64,000 bases of DNA from Hymenobacter sp. 15J16-1T3B (GCF_020711235.1 NZ_JAJFAV010000014.1:104533-168532); one strand, 5' to 3'. Positions 34,468-44,239 are shown, counted from the first letter of the stretch. A program made the numbers and translations. Notes: a model not told the origin generated them from the sequence alone.

Positions 34468-35349
34468 TTATACGGGCAGATCCGTGGGGGCGCCCGCGGT
34501 CAGCAAGAGCAGGCGCTGGCTTAGCCCAAACGTGCTGAACGCCTGCGCAAAGGCCGCGCCGTGCTGGGTGTAGTGCGACCAGCCTTCGTGGTGCAGCGGA
34601 ATGATGGTGGCCTGCGGGAAAGCCGCGGCCGTGTCGAGGGCGTCGTTGGTGTCCATGGTCACGTTGAACGGCCCGCGGGGCTGGGCCGCGCCGGCAAACA
34701 CGAACACGTACCGGGGCTGGAAGCGGCGGGCCACCTCCTGCACACCGGCGTAGAACACGGTGTCGCCGGTCAGGTACACCTGAAACGGGTGCGCGCCGCC
34801 CACGGCCAGCACAAAGCCCGTCACGTCGCCGGAGGCCGGTTCGATGCCGGCCGGGCCGTGGCGCGCAGGCGTCGCAGTGACGGTGATGGGCACGCCGCCG
34901 GGCGTGAGCAGCTCGGTGCTTTCCCAGGGCGATAGGCCCCGGCTGTTGCCCGGCAGCCGCGCCGCGCTGGCCGGCGTGGTCAGCACGAGCTGAACCGTTT
35001 GTAACAGCTCCCGGCCCTTGGTGTCGAGGTTGTCGTGGTGCTGCTCGTGGCTGAGTAGCACCACATCGATACGGCCCAGGTCGACGGCGGCCGGGCCGGC
35101 GAGCTTGGTTACCGTCAGGCCGGGCACCACGGCATACGTGCCCCCGGGCGGGTCCAGTGTCGGGTCGGTCAGAAAGCGCAGCCCGCCCAGGTCCAGAATG
35201 GCCGTTGGCCCGCCGAGGTAGGTGACGCGGCAAGCAGCCGCGGGCTCGGGCTGGGCCAGCACGGCGTCCCACATGGTGTCGCCGCACTCCTCGTGCACGA
35301 AGGGCGGCTCGTCTTCGGGTACCGGCGCAGCGGAATCGGCAGGGTTCAT
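34468..35349 (-). CDS. MBL-fold metallo-hydrolase
   Basis: 293 residues. RomA/UlaG-like beta-lactamase fold: VTYLGGPTAILDLGGLRFLT, DPTLDPPG, the metal motif VVLLSHEQHHDNLDTKG (about residues 95-110; SHEQHHDNLD replaces HxHxDH), later ATPARHGPAG, VYLTGDTVFYAG and PLHHEGWSHY. It probably hydrolyses an ester, lactone or phosphodiester. No signal peptide. It clusters with the SnoaL and PNPOx-like genes. Confidence 0.9.
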   Translation of the reverse strand: MNPADSAAPVPEDEPPFVHEECGDTMWDAVLAQPEPAAACRVTYLGGPTAILDLGGLRFLTDPTLDPPGGTYAVVPGLTVTKLAGPAAVDLGRIDVVLLSHEQHHDNLDTKGRELLQTVQLVLTTPASAARLPGNSRGLSPWESTELLTPGGVPITVTATPARHGPAGIEPASGDVTGFVLAVGGAHPFQVYLTGDTVFYAGVQEVARRFQPRYVFVFAGAAQPRGPFNVTMDTNDALDTAAAFPQATIIPLHHEGWSHYTQHGAAFAQAFSTFGLSQRLLLLTAGAPTDLPV

Positions 35350-35396
35350 GGCGTTGCGGTTGAGCGTTGGGGCAATCCGAATTGGCGTTTCATCGG

Positions 35397-36329
35397 TCAG
35401 GCACCGGCGCCGGGCGGCTCTGCTACGGGCGGATTGAAGGGAGAATAGCCGTCGAAAACCCAGCGGAAGGGCAAGGCGTGGTAGAGCGGGCGCACCTGGG
35501 CCACGGCGAAGGTGAGCACCCGCTCGGCGCCGGGGTAGCGGCGGGCGTGGGCCGGGCTCCAGTCGGTGCGGGCCTGGCCGGTGAGCTGCAGCACGTGGCC
35601 CGCGGCGAAATCAGGGAACAGTAGGCCGGCTCGCGCGTCCAGGGCCAGGTTGCCCAGGGACTGAAACATGCCGTTGCCCGAGTAATCGGGCCACTCCAGG
35701 GTGCCCGCGTCCAGCACGCGCACGAAGCCCGGCTGCCCGCCGCGGTGCGACACGTCGGCCCCAGCGCTGGCGTGGGCCGTGGCCAGAAAAAACGTGTCGG
35801 CGGCGGCAATCCACGCGCGCTGCTCGGGCGTGAGCGTGGCGGCCACCGGGCCGGCCTGCGCCGGGGCTGCCGGTGTGGGCAGCGCCTGCCATTCCCGCGC
35901 CTGGATGTACTTCGGGCAGTTGAAAAACACCTCGGCCAAGGCCACCGTCAGGCCCTCGGCACTCAGCCGGGCCCGGCCGTTAAGGCGAATGCGCCGGCGC
36001 CGCTCAAAATCCACCACCGTCATGCCCACGGCTGCATCGTGGGCAAGGTTGGCGGCGAGTACGTCGCCCGCCGCGGGCTGGGCGCGGACGAGCAGGGTGT
36101 GGGGCTCGGGCACCTGCAGAAAGCCCGGCGGTCCGGTCAGCACCGAGGCCCACAGCTGCCCCTGCGCGTCGGTGCTGCCCAATACCAACAGCGGTTGCGC
36201 GCTGAGAAAGGCTTGGGCCTGCGGCGGCAGCTCGGTTTGCAGAATCTGCGCCAGGTGCGCTGCCTGGTGCCGGGTGTCCGCTTGCTCCTGCACGGCTACC
36301 TCGCCGGGGTGGTAGGGAATCGGTTTCAT
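35397..36329 (-). CDS. Pyridoxamine-5'-phosphate-oxidase-family flavoprotein
   Basis: 310 residues carrying two split-barrel FMN-binding repeats: residues about 45-130 (LVLGSTDAQGQLWASVLTGP, FERRRRIRLNGRARLSAEG) and 170-290 (FFLATAHASAGADVSHRGGQ, YSGNGMFQSLGNLALDARAG, HVLQLTGQARTDW). Proteins of this architecture reduce or bind F420/FMN-type cofactors and quinone-like compounds. The role in the cluster as a flavin reductase is inferred. Confidence 0.88.
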   Translation of the reverse strand: MKPIPYHPGEVAVQEQADTRHQAAHLAQILQTELPPQAQAFLSAQPLLVLGSTDAQGQLWASVLTGPPGFLQVPEPHTLLVRAQPAAGDVLAANLAHDAAVGMTVVDFERRRRIRLNGRARLSAEGLTVALAEVFFNCPKYIQAREWQALPTPAAPAQAGPVAATLTPEQRAWIAAADTFFLATAHASAGADVSHRGGQPGFVRVLDAGTLEWPDYSGNGMFQSLGNLALDARAGLLFPDFAAGHVLQLTGQARTDWSPAHARRYPGAERVLTFAVAQVRPLYHALPFRWVFDGYSPFNPPVAEPPGAGA

Positions 36330-36357
36330 TACGCGTCAGATGAAAAGCTGGCCGCCG

Positions 36358-36777
36358 TCAGGGCTCGAGGATGTGCACCAGCGGCGGCGGCCCCCAGATG
36401 GGCAATTCGGCGCTCAGCACGGGGTAGGCCGAGGTCAGGCCGCCGACGTGCGCCGAGGGCCGGCCCACGACGACACGGGCAATGCCCACGTGCCGAATGA
36501 CGTAGGAGCACAAAATGCACGGCTCGTGGCTGGAATAAAGCGTGGCGCCGGCTAGCTTGGGCTGATGCAGGGCCTGGCAGGCGGCCCGGATGGCCACGAC
36601 CTCCGCGTGATAGGTAATGTCCTGGGTTCGGCGGCTGCTTTCCTGACCCTCGGCGACGATGACGCCCTCGTGCACAACCAGGGCACCCACCGCGGATTCG
36701 CCGTGCCGGGCGGCCGCTGCGCCCAATTCGCGGCAGCGCTGCAGGTAGTACCTAGGGTCGGGCGGGGAAGGCGGCAT
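36358..36777 (-). CDS. Nucleoside/cytidine-deaminase-family protein
   Basis: 139 residues from the ATG at 36777; the ORF is open 21 codons further upstream, but that part overlaps the GC hairpin. Zinc-dependent deaminase motifs HAEVVAI (His and Glu) and SSHEPCILCSYVIRH (PCxxC) are at the right spacing, matching the tRNA-adenosine/guanine-deaminase-like family. It hydrolytically deaminates a base or nucleoside; the C-terminus (PIWGPPPLVHILEP) is short. Same strand as its neighbours. Confidence 0.9.
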   Translation of the reverse strand: MPPSPPDPRYYLQRCRELGAAAARHGESAVGALVVHEGVIVAEGQESSRRTQDITYHAEVVAIRAACQALHQPKLAGATLYSSHEPCILCSYVIRHVGIARVVVGRPSAHVGGLTSAYPVLSAELPIWGPPPLVHILEP

Positions 36778-36793
36778 GGCAGTACGGCAACAA

Positions 36794-36827
36794 CGCCGCG
36801 GGCCGCTCGGAGCAGCGGCCCGCGGCG
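36794..36827. terminator. GC-rich perfect hairpin before the deaminase gene
   Basis: 14-bp perfect arms CGCCGCGGGCCGCT (36794-36807) and 36814-36827 with loop CGGAGC. It lies 17 bp upstream of the deaminase ATG and may act as terminator or leader structure between it and the hydrolase gene at 37016. Confidence 0.6.
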
Positions 36828-36909
36828 GGCAAGGTAGCACAACCGGCGCGACTACCGCTGAAGCCCCGGCCTACCGCGGCCGGCATACTGGAGGGAATTA
36901 CAGTCTCAG

Positions 36910-36980
36910 GTCGTGCGGAGCTTGTCGAAGCAACTCGACCGCTTCGTTCGGTAGAAATGCTTAGACAAGCTCCGCACGAC
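36910..36980. repeat. REP-like intergenic inverted repeat
   Basis: Arms 36910-36932 and 36958-36980 (23 nt) are reverse complements with one mismatch; core GTGCGGAGCTTGTC. It is related in sequence to 16010-16083 and 57593-57639 and, like the copies at 55465 and 57593, is followed by GACGTTC. Confidence 0.85.
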
Positions 36981-37015
36981 GTTCGAGAGGCTGTTGGCAA
37001 AATCCGACCCCGCTC

Positions 37016-37810
37016 TTAGCGAACCGACGCTACGGCGGGGAGTTTTTGCGTGGCTTCGAGGATGAAAGTCGCCACCTTCTGGGGCTGGGAAAGCATGGAG
37101 ACGTGACTGGAATTCAGCTCCAGGGTCGTGGCTTTGATCATCTTGGCCTCGGCCCGCTCCAGATTCGGGTCGATGCTGCGGTCTTGGGCGGCGATGATGC
37201 ACCAGGAGGGCTTGGTTTTCCAGGCGGCGTTGGTGACTTTTTCGGCGGTGTAGCTCTTGGCCCAGGGCGTCTGGGTGGCGTACATCACCTTTCTTTCCGC
37301 CGCCGGCAGGTCCTGGGCGAAGTTTTCGTTCATGCCCTTCATGCTCAGCGACAAAAAGCCCGAGGCGTCTTCCCGCACTTCGGCATTGCCGGGCGCCGGG
37401 TGCCCCGCCACCACATCGGCCACCGACTGCCCCTCCGAGGGAATCAGGGCCGACACGTACAGCAGCCCGGCCACTTTCGGATCGGTGCCGACTTCGGTGA
37501 TGACCATGCCCGCCGACGAGTGCCCGACGAGCAACACCGGGCCTTCCATCATGGCCAGGGCCCGCCGGGTAGCGGCCACGTCCTCGGCCATCGATAGCAT
37601 GGGGTTTTGCACCGAAATGACGTTGAGGCCCTTGGCTTGCAGCAGCGGAATCACCTTGGCCCAGCTGGAGCCGTCGGCGTAGGCGCCGTGCACGAAAAGC
37701 ACGTTTTTGATGCCCTTGGCGGGGGCTGCGCCTTGTGCCCGCACCGGGGGCGAGAGGGCCAGCAAGGCCACCGAAAGCAAGCTGAGGGTCAGAAATTTGA
37801 AGTAGGACAT
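37016..37810 (-). CDS. Secreted alpha/beta hydrolase
   Basis: 264 residues. Signal peptide MSYFKFLTLSLLSVALLALS ending PVRAQ. EstC/hydroxynitrile-lyase-like esterase fold: oxyanion segment VLFVHGAYADGSSW, nucleophile GHSSAGMV (about residue 97), acid region near AAQDRSIDP, and His in ELNSSHVSMLSQP. It is predicted to be a periplasmic or secreted esterase; the substrate is unknown. First of the chain whose earlier members are DUF6130, TauE and two other hydrolases. Confidence 0.9.
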   Translation of the reverse strand: MSYFKFLTLSLLSVALLALSPPVRAQGAAPAKGIKNVLFVHGAYADGSSWAKVIPLLQAKGLNVISVQNPMLSMAEDVAATRRALAMMEGPVLLVGHSSAGMVITEVGTDPKVAGLLYVSALIPSEGQSVADVVAGHPAPGNAEVREDASGFLSLSMKGMNENFAQDLPAAERKVMYATQTPWAKSYTAEKVTNAAWKTKPSWCIIAAQDRSIDPNLERAEAKMIKATTLELNSSHVSMLSQPQKVATFILEATQKLPAVASVR

Positions 37811-37908
37811 GACGGCAAATGTTGAAGGTGAAAAGTGGATTGGCGCGGCGCCTCGACAACTGGAGTCACCGGCTTCAGAGGCCGCCGGGCCCGCGCCGCG
37901 CCCCGGCC

Positions 37909-38376
37909 TCAGTGCTTGGCCGCGCCGGTTGCCTTGTGCTCGGGCACCACGAAGCTGACGGCCTGCCGCTCGATAATCTTGTGCGTCGGATCGGCCAGTT
38001 CAATCAGCACGCGGTGCGGGCCCGGCGGAAAGCCGTTGAGGATCAGGGGCTCGTTGCTGGCGTCGGCCCAGTGCCAGGGCGCGTCGTCGACCGTGACGTG
38101 GATGTGCCCGATGCGCGGCGACACGTCCAGCGCCTCCGGCCCGTACACCGGCACGATGCGCAGGTTTTCGGTGCGGTACTGAATGACCACCCGGCCCAGG
38201 GCCAGCGGCTCGGGCAGCGGCGGATCCACGATGAGCTTGGGCGGTGGCTCCGAGGCGAGGGGCACCACCGGCGCCGCGCCCCGGATTTCCCGGGCCGTGG
38301 CCTGGGCCGAGGCGTTGAGGGCCAGCCCGAGCAGCAGGCAGGCGGACAGCAGCAGGTACAAAACGGCGTGAGTCAT
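37909..38376 (-). CDS. DUF6130-like secreted protein
   Basis: 155 residues from the ATG at 38376. Signal peptide MTHAVLYLLLSACLLLGLAL then NASAQ. The mature part is a beta-sandwich-like domain: GHIHVTVDDAPWHWADASNE, PLILNGFPPGPHRVLIELAD and FVVPEH, matching the DUF6130 signature (HIHVxxDDxPWHW...GLPPGPHxVLIELAD). Function unknown. It is cotranscribed with the TauE-like exporter gene. Confidence 0.85.
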   Translation of the reverse strand: MTHAVLYLLLSACLLLGLALNASAQATAREIRGAAPVVPLASEPPPKLIVDPPLPEPLALGRVVIQYRTENLRIVPVYGPEALDVSPRIGHIHVTVDDAPWHWADASNEPLILNGFPPGPHRVLIELADPTHKIIERQAVSFVVPEHKATGAAKH

Positions 38377-38464
38377 GGCAAAGAGCGTGAGGAGAGTAGC
38401 CGCGGCGCCCGGCTGCGGGTAGGCGGCGCCCGGCGGCGAAAGGCCTCCGGAGCTGGCCTCCGAA

Positions 38465-39259
38465 TCAGGCGGGCAACAGGTAGACGATGACGAACAGGTA
38501 CCCGCTGACGACCAGCCCGGCGGCCACCACGGCCGCGTGCAGGCGCACCCCGTCGAGGCGGTGGCCGTGGCGGCTGCCGGCCCAGCCCCCGGCGACGGTG
38601 CCGGCCAGCAGCACCAGCGTCTGCGGCCAGAGCAGCAGGCCGGAAGCGGCAAACACGGCCGCCGCGGCGGCCCCGTTGCCCAGGACCAGCTGGGTGCGCA
38701 GCAGGTTGAGCGCGTAGCGGTTGTGCATGCCGGCCAGGCCCAGCGCCGCCAGCAGCACCAGCCCCAGGTTGGCACCGAAGTAGCCGCCGTACACCCCGAT
38801 GAGCAGCTGACTCAGGAGCCCGCCCGCCGTGGGCGCTGGGGCCAGGTGCGTGGTTTCGGGCAAGTGGTCATCCACCCGGTGCCGGGCCAGCAGGTGGCCG
38901 CTGCCCGCAAATAAGAGCGTGCTGGCCAGCAGCAGAAACGGTACCAAGTGCAGAAACACCGTCGGCGGCGTGCGCAGCAGCAGGCTGGCCCCGGCCACCG
39001 CGCCCGTCACCGTCAGCAGCAACAGCCAGCCGACGTGCCGGTGGCGCGGCAGGCGGGGGCGCGGCCGGGCGGCGGCCACGCTGGTCAGCAAGCCCGGCCA
39101 CAGCGCCACGGCAATCATGGCGTTGGCGCTGAGCGGGGGCACGCGGGCGGCAATCAGCGGGGGCAAGATGGCCAGGAAGCCGCCCCCGCCAGCCACCGCG
39201 TTGAGCCCGCCCCCGACCACGGCCGCCCCAAACAACAGCGCGGCTTCAGCAACGGTCAT
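38465..39259 (-). CDS. TauE/SafE-family membrane transporter
   Basis: 264 residues with about eight TM helices. The TauE/SafE repeat is visible near the N-terminus ([20 protein letters not shown] and [20 protein letters not shown]) and after a central loop ([20 protein letters not shown]). The family exports sulfonates, sulfite or related anions. It starts within the end of the upstream hydrolase gene (14-bp overlap), so the two are translationally coupled. Confidence 0.9.
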   Translation of the reverse strand: MTVAEAALLFGAAVVGGGLNAVAGGGGFLAILPPLIAARVPPLSANAMIAVALWPGLLTSVAAARPRPRLPRHRHVGWLLLLTVTGAVAGASLLLRTPPTVFLHLVPFLLLASTLLFAGSGHLLARHRVDDHLPETTHLAPAPTAGGLLSQLLIGVYGGYFGANLGLVLLAALGLAGMHNRYALNLLRTQLVLGNGAAAAAVFAASGLLLWPQTLVLLAGTVAGGWAGSRHGHRLDGVRLHAAVVAAGLVVSGYLFVIVYLLPA

Positions 39260-40166
39260 CGGAAGGAGCGGCCCGGCGCCCGCTCGTCGGCGCGGCCTCC
39301 TGCAGCTCCGGCTCCCGGTGCTTCTGCAAGAACGCGTCGATGAGCTCGGCCACGTGCGCGTGCTCTTCTTCCAGGGCGAAGTGCCCGGCGTCGAGCAGGT
39401 GCAACTCGGCCCGGGGCAAGTCGCGCAGGTAGGGATGGGCCCCCGAGGGCGGGAAGATGTAGTCGCCCTTGCCCCAGGTGATGAGCGTGGGCGGCTGATG
39501 CTCCCGGAAATACTGCTGCCAGCTGGGGTACAGCGGCGGGTTGGAGCCGTAGGAGAGGAACAGCTGCATCTGCACCGCGTCGTTGCCGGGGCGGTCGAGC
39601 AGGGCCTGGTCCAGGGTGTAGGCGTCGGGGCTGACTTTCTCCAGGTCGCGGGCTCCGTTGGTGTACTGCCAGTAGGTCGCTTCCTTGGTCAGCAGAAAGC
39701 GCAGCTTGCCGATGGCTTCCGAATCCTGCTGGTTTTGCCAGTAGGCTTTGAAAGGAATCCAGAAGTCCTCCAGGCCTTCGTCGTAGGCGTTGCCGTTCTG
39801 AATCAGCAGGGCCTCAATCCAGTCGGGGTGCCGGGCCGCGATGCGGAAGCCCACCGGGGCGCCGTAGTCCATCACGTAGAGGCTGAACTTCTTCACCCGC
39901 AGCACCTTGAGGAAGCACTCCACCACGTGGGCCAGGTTGTCGAAGGTGTACTCGAATTCCTGCGGGGTGGGCGCGCTGCTGTGCCCGTAGCCTGGGTAAT
40001 CGGGCGCCAGCAGGTAGTAGCGGTCCTCCAGGTCGCGCATCAGGTCGCGAAACATGGCCGACGACGTGGGAAAGCCGTGCAGCAGCAGAATGGCGGGGTT
40101 GGCCGGGTCGCCGGCTTCGCGGTAGAACAGGTCAAGCTCGTTGACCACCACCTTCTTGAATTTCAT
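39246..40166 (-). CDS. Alpha/beta hydrolase, epoxide-hydrolase/dehalogenase-like
   Basis: 306 residues. Oxyanion motif [26 protein letters not shown], and nucleophile elbow [13 protein letters not shown] with an Asp nucleophile (about residue 109) as in epoxide hydrolases and haloalkane dehalogenases, not Ser. The C-terminal His is in [12 protein letters not shown] (about 277). A cap domain lies between. It is cytoplasmic and acts on a small hydrophobic substrate. It is coupled to the TauE gene by overlap. Confidence 0.9.
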   Translation of the reverse strand: MKFKKVVVNELDLFYREAGDPANPAILLLHGFPTSSAMFRDLMRDLEDRYYLLAPDYPGYGHSSAPTPQEFEYTFDNLAHVVECFLKVLRVKKFSLYVMDYGAPVGFRIAARHPDWIEALLIQNGNAYDEGLEDFWIPFKAYWQNQQDSEAIGKLRFLLTKEATYWQYTNGARDLEKVSPDAYTLDQALLDRPGNDAVQMQLFLSYGSNPPLYPSWQQYFREHQPPTLITWGKGDYIFPPSGAHPYLRDLPRAELHLLDAGHFALEEEHAHVAELIDAFLQKHREPELQEAAPTSGRRAAPSDDRC

Positions 40167-40203
40167 GGCTTAAGGGAAAAGAAGAGCCTGCGTGCCAACA
40201 AGA

Positions 40204-40227
40204 GCGGCGCCCCAACCGGGGCGCCGC
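40204..40227 (-). terminator. Hairpin after the HSL-type esterase gene
   Basis: 10-bp arms GCGGCGCCCC (40204-40213) and GGGGCGCCGC (40218-40227) with loop AACC, 9 bp after the stop at 40237. A T-rich but imperfect run follows on the minus strand. It may partially terminate between the two hydrolase genes. Confidence 0.55.
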
Positions 40228-40236
40228 GGCCGGGGC

Positions 40237-41247
40237 CTAGCCCAGGTACTTGCGCAGCTCGGCGGCCGCGTGCACAAACAAATCCTTGGTGGCCGGCACC
40301 TCGGCCATGCCGTTGAGCAGGCCGAAGTCGTGAATCACGCCGTTGTAGCGGATGGTGGTGGCCGGCACGCCCGCCGCCCGCAGCTTGCGGCCGTAGGCCT
40401 CGCCCTCGTCGCGCAGAATGTCGTTTTCGGCCACCTGAATCAGGGCCGGCGGCAGGCCCTGCAGCTGCGCCACGGTGGCTTGCAGCGGCGAGGCGTGAAT
40501 GTCCTTGCGCTTGGCCGGGTCCTTGATGTACATGTCGTACATCCACTTCATGGTGGGCGTGGTCAGAAAGCGGTCCGCCCCGAACATCTGGTACGATTCG
40601 GTGGTGAAGTCCGCGTCGACGATGGGCCACATCATGATTTGCAGTTTGATTTTCGGGCCGCCTTTTTCCTTGGCCTGCAGGCAGGTGACGGCCGTCATGT
40701 TGCCGCCCACGCTGTTGCCCACCACGGCCATGTTCCCACCGTCCACGTTGATGGAGGCCCCGTTGGCGGCCACCCACTTCGTGGCGGCGTAGATTTCGTT
40801 GATGGCCTGCGGAAACGCCGCGTCGGGCGTGCGGGTGTACTCGACGAACACCGCCGCAAAGCCGGACAGCACCACCAGGTCGCGCACCATGCGCTGGTGG
40901 GTGGCAAAGTCACCGAGCACCCAGCCGCCGCCGTGGATAAACATGAACACCGGCAGCACCTGCCCGGCCGTGCCGGTGGGGCGCACGATGTAGAGCGGCA
41001 CGCGGTAGCCGTCCTGCTCAATGGTTTTCTCGCTTACCTCGATACCGGACAAGTCCACCTTGACGGACTTTTGCGCCCCTTCCAGCACCGCGCGGGCGTC
41101 GTGGGCGGTCATGGTTTCGAGGCCGGGCCCGCCGGTGTTCAGGCCCTTCAGGAACTCAATTACCTGCGGGTCCAGGTGCGGGTCGGTGGCGTAGTCCCGG
41201 ACGGTAATGGTCGGGGAGTCGACAAGTAACGTGGCGGTGCTGCTCAT
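40237..41247 (-). CDS. HSL-family (acetyl-esterase-like) alpha/beta hydrolase
   Basis: 336 residues. HGGGW oxyanion motif (about residue 105), nucleophile GNSVGGNM (about 173, a variant of GDSAGG), acid DILRDEGEAY, and His in GVIHDFGLLNG. It hydrolyses short acyl esters in the cytoplasm. It is the first gene of the minus-strand detoxification cluster, and its 266-bp upstream region contains a phased direct repeat at 41387-41422. The sigma-54 activator gene lies immediately upstream on the same strand. Confidence 0.92.
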   Translation of the reverse strand: MSSTATLLVDSPTITVRDYATDPHLDPQVIEFLKGLNTGGPGLETMTAHDARAVLEGAQKSVKVDLSGIEVSEKTIEQDGYRVPLYIVRPTGTAGQVLPVFMFIHGGGWVLGDFATHQRMVRDLVVLSGFAAVFVEYTRTPDAAFPQAINEIYAATKWVAANGASINVDGGNMAVVGNSVGGNMTAVTCLQAKEKGGPKIKLQIMMWPIVDADFTTESYQMFGADRFLTTPTMKWMYDMYIKDPAKRKDIHASPLQATVAQLQGLPPALIQVAENDILRDEGEAYGRKLRAAGVPATTIRYNGVIHDFGLLNGMAEVPATKDLFVHAAAELRKYLG

Positions 41248-41386
41248 GAGGGTGTTGGGTTAAAAGTGAGAAGGTGCGGCCATGCGCTCCGCGCCGAAGG
41301 CGCTCAGCGGGCTTCGGTGGCCCGAACGGCGGCATCCGAGGCAGGAAGCGCGGAAGTAAAGGTGGCCGTAGTTGCCGGGGCGGAAA

Positions 41387-41422
41387 ATGGATAATTGGCG
41401 CTATTGCATAGACAATTGGGCG
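41387..41422. promoter_or_regulatory. Direct repeat with 21-bp period before the hydrolase cluster
   Basis: ATGGATAATTGG (41387-41398) and ATAGACAATTGG (41408-41419) agree at 10 of 12 bases and are offset by exactly 21 bp, two helical turns, followed by CGC and GCGC. Tandem half-sites in this phase are usual for AraC-type and other activators. Confidence 0.45.
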
Positions 41423-41513
41423 CCGAACACCGGCGTAGCCGGCGCTGGCCGCGGTGGTTTAAGCTAGCGGGAACCGGGACCGACCGGGGCGCTCCGTGCG
41501 AAGCGGGGCTGAG

Positions 41514-44039
41514 CTAGGGCGCTGGCGGATGGCGCACGATGCCGTGGCGCGCCATTTTGGCTTCCAGGGTCGTGGGCTTGAGCTGCAGCAGCGCGGCGGC
41601 CCCCGCCGCGCCCCGGATGCGGTAGTGAGTCAGTTCCAGCGCCGCGAGCAGGTTGTCGCGCTCGGCCTGCTCAAAGGATTTGATGCCAGCGGCCGGCGAG
41701 GCCGGCGCTGCGGCCACCGCGCCCAGCGGCTCGACCAACGACACCACCGGAGAAGTGGCCATGATGGCGGCGCGCTCCAGCAAATGCTCCAACTCCCGCA
41801 CGTTGCCCGGCCAGTGGTAGGCCAGCATTTGGCGCAGCGAATCAACCGAGAGGCCGGTCAGCGGCTTGCCCAGCTGCTTGGCAATTTTGCGCAGGAAATA
41901 GGCGGCCAGGGGCTGCAGGTCTTCCAGCCGCTCGCGCAGGGCAGGCATGGTGATGGGAAACACGTGGAGCCGGTAGTAGAGGTCGGCGCGGAAGCGGCCG
42001 GCGGCCACTTCCTGCTGCAGATTGCGGTTGGTAGCCGCGATGATGCGCACGTCGCTGGTCAGCTGGCGTTTGCCGCCGATGCGCTCAAACTCCTTTTCCT
42101 GCAGCACCCGCAGCAGTTTGGGCTGCAGCTCCAGCGGCAGCTCCCCGATTTCGTCGAGGAAAATGGTGCCGCCGTTGGCCAGCTCAAACTTGCCGATGCG
42201 CTGCTCGGTGGCGCCGGTAAAGCTGCCTTTTTCGTGACCGAACAGCTCCGACTCAATCAGCTGCGGGGGCAGCGTGGCGCAGTTGATTTTGATCAGGGGC
42301 TTGCCCTTGCGCGCCGAGCGGTTGTGCACGGCCCGGGCAATCAGCTCCTTGCCGGTCCCGGTTTCACCCAGCAGCAGCACCGTGTAGTCGGTGGGCGCCA
42401 CCTGGCCCACGCTTCGGAACACGTGCTGGAGCAGCGGGCTGCTGCCGATGATCTGTTCGAAGTCGGCTTTGGTTTTTACTTCTTCCAGCAGGTAGCTGTT
42501 TTCCAGCTCCAACTGCTGGCGCAGGCCTTCGATGCGCTCAAAGGCCAGGTGATTTTCGAAGCCCAGCGCCATTTGCAGGCCGAGCCGCTGGAAAAGCTGG
42601 AAGTCCTGTTGGGAAAAGCCGTAGGCCTGCCGGCTGGCCAGCACCAGCGACGCCATGGGTTGGCCTTTGATGACGATGGGCACAATCACGCACGAGTGCA
42701 GGCCGAGCGAGTTGCTGTAAAACCTGGTCACCTCGTTTTGGTGCGCCAGCTGCGCGTACGACTCGCCCACGTACAGCCCGGCGCGCCCGAATACGGCCGA
42801 TATTTCGTCGAGCTTGCGCTGCCACTGCGGTTGGTCCTCGGGCTGGGGCAGCAAGTCGATCAGCGCAAACGGGGCAAACGCGCCGGCTTGCTTGACGAAC
42901 GTCACGTCCATCACCGAGCCCTCGAGCCGCATGCCGGCGCGGTACACGCTGAGCAGGTCGCAGGGAATGAGCCCGTCGATGACCACCGCCACCTGTTCGA
43001 TGGTGGCCGCGTAAGGCTGCCCGCGGGTAAATGCCTGGATGATGGCCAGTTCCGCCGCCGTGACCTGCTTTTGGGCCTCTATTTCCTCGAAGGCCATCAG
43101 CCGATCCAGCGTCAGGGCCAGCGAGGGTTGCAGGCGTTCGAGCAGGTGCAGGTGCTCGGGCCGGTAGCTGGCCGGCTGGGCGCTGTAAAAGGAAAAGAAA
43201 AACGTGCCGTGCTGGGCCGTTTTGAGCGGTATCATCAGGTTGGACTGCAGCTGATAGCTCGCGGCCAGCAGGCGCTTAAGCGGGTTGTGGCGGCAGGCCT
43301 GCGCAAAGTCGTCCCCGTTGCTGAGGGTGGGCGCGTCGTAGGGGTTGGCGTCGAGCACCTGCATGGCGTCGTCCCAGGTCAGCCGGGCCGCTTGCAGAAA
43401 CTCGCGCAGCCAGATGGTTTGGTAGGTGTCGGGCCCGGTTTGCAGGAAGGCGCAGGCCCGGAACACGTTGGCGCTGTGGTCGTTTTTCAGGCCCAGAATC
43501 AGGTAGTCGAAGGGCACGTGCGGCCGCAGCAGCTTGGCAACCTGCAGCAGCCGCGCTTCCCAGGTGCCCGCCCCGGACAGGGCATCGGTCAAGGCAATTT
43601 GAAGCTGTTGCTCCTGCTGCCCGCGCGCCGCCGGGCCGTGCGTGTGCCGGTACCAGGCCAGTTCGAGCGTGGTCAGCACGTCCTGCCGGCGGCAGGGGTG
43701 GGTGATGCACCCGGCCGGCTGCGTGGCTTGCGTTTCCGGCGTCAGGCCACCATCCGCATCGGCCACCAAGTACACGAAGGGCACGTCGAGCTCGTGGAGC
43801 TGCGCGGCCAGGGCCAGGGGAGCCGGCGGACCCGCCAGCAGCAGGTCCAGCAACACCAGCGCCGGGCGGTTGCTTCGGATGAGGGGCAGCACCTCGGCCT
43901 CGGTGGCGGCGGGGCCGCGCACGCGGTAGCCGGCCGGCGCCAGCAGCTGCCGCAGCTCTTGGGCCAGGGTCGGGTCGCCGGTGGCAAGCAGGATGGTGGG
44001 CAGGGCAGGGCCAGGCAGGAGAGGCGCGGGAGCAGGCAT
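41514..44039 (-). CDS. Sigma-54-dependent enhancer-binding regulator with GAF domains
   Basis: 841 residues from the ATG at 44039; a GTG at 44057 is possible. The N-terminal receiver-like domain (1-115) has Asp in [11 protein letters not shown]. Two GAF-like sensor regions lie between about 130 and 530. The AAA+ domain has GETGTGKE (about 560), the sigma-54 contact loop GSFTGA in [13 protein letters not shown] (in place of GAFTGA), [13 protein letters not shown] and the R-finger region. The C-terminal Fis-type HTH is [20 protein letters not shown]. It activates sigma-54 promoters on sensing a small molecule or redox signal. It probably controls the detoxification cluster downstream and itself. 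Confidence 0.94.
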   Translation of the reverse strand: MPAPAPLLPGPALPTILLATGDPTLAQELRQLLAPAGYRVRGPAATEAEVLPLIRSNRPALVLLDLLLAGPPAPLALAAQLHELDVPFVYLVADADGGLTPETQATQPAGCITHPCRRQDVLTTLELAWYRHTHGPAARGQQEQQLQIALTDALSGAGTWEARLLQVAKLLRPHVPFDYLILGLKNDHSANVFRACAFLQTGPDTYQTIWLREFLQAARLTWDDAMQVLDANPYDAPTLSNGDDFAQACRHNPLKRLLAASYQLQSNLMIPLKTAQHGTFFFSFYSAQPASYRPEHLHLLERLQPSLALTLDRLMAFEEIEAQKQVTAAELAIIQAFTRGQPYAATIEQVAVVIDGLIPCDLLSVYRAGMRLEGSVMDVTFVKQAGAFAPFALIDLLPQPEDQPQWQRKLDEISAVFGRAGLYVGESYAQLAHQNEVTRFYSNSLGLHSCVIVPIVIKGQPMASLVLASRQAYGFSQQDFQLFQRLGLQMALGFENHLAFERIEGLRQQLELENSYLLEEVKTKADFEQIIGSSPLLQHVFRSVGQVAPTDYTVLLLGETGTGKELIARAVHNRSARKGKPLIKINCATLPPQLIESELFGHEKGSFTGATEQRIGKFELANGGTIFLDEIGELPLELQPKLLRVLQEKEFERIGGKRQLTSDVRIIAATNRNLQQEVAAGRFRADLYYRLHVFPITMPALRERLEDLQPLAAYFLRKIAKQLGKPLTGLSVDSLRQMLAYHWPGNVRELEHLLERAAIMATSPVVSLVEPLGAVAAAPASPAAGIKSFEQAERDNLLAALELTHYRIRGAAGAAALLQLKPTTLEAKMARHGIVRHPPAP

Positions 44040-44092
44040 GGCCGGGGATGATAACACGAAGACGAGCCCTCACGGCAAACCGCCGACGGCGG

Positions 44093-44106
44093 GCAACGAG
44101 CGGGCC
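44093..44106 (-). promoter_or_regulatory. Candidate sigma-54 (-24/-12) promoter
   Basis: The minus strand reads CGGCCCG-CTCG-TTGCC (44107-44092): GG and GC are exactly 12 bp apart, with the TTGC half perfect and five of seven bases of TGGCACG matched. It would start transcription about 42 bp before the ATG at 44039. Confidence 0.45.
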
Positions 44107-44221
44107 GGAATGCCGCGGGCGCGAATGGCAGGGTAGGCGCGGCTTACTCCACTGTCATTCGCAACAACTGCCGCGCTACCTTGGCTCAATATACCGATAT
44201 ATAACTTGTTGGATAGTAATA

Positions 44222-44239
44222 CCTCCAGCCTCGTGGAGG
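44222..44239. promoter_or_regulatory. Inverted repeat CCTCCA-N6-TGGAGG (copy 1 of 2)
   Basis: CCTCCA at 44222-44227 and TGGAGG at 44234-44239. It lies about 150 bp upstream of the predicted sigma-54 start, where enhancer-binding proteins usually bind. Confidence 0.5.

Noticed and set aside
41391..41409. Sigma-54 promoter before the hydrolase cluster (TTGGCGCTATTGC)
   Set aside because: GG and GC are only 9 bp apart; a -24/-12 promoter needs 12.
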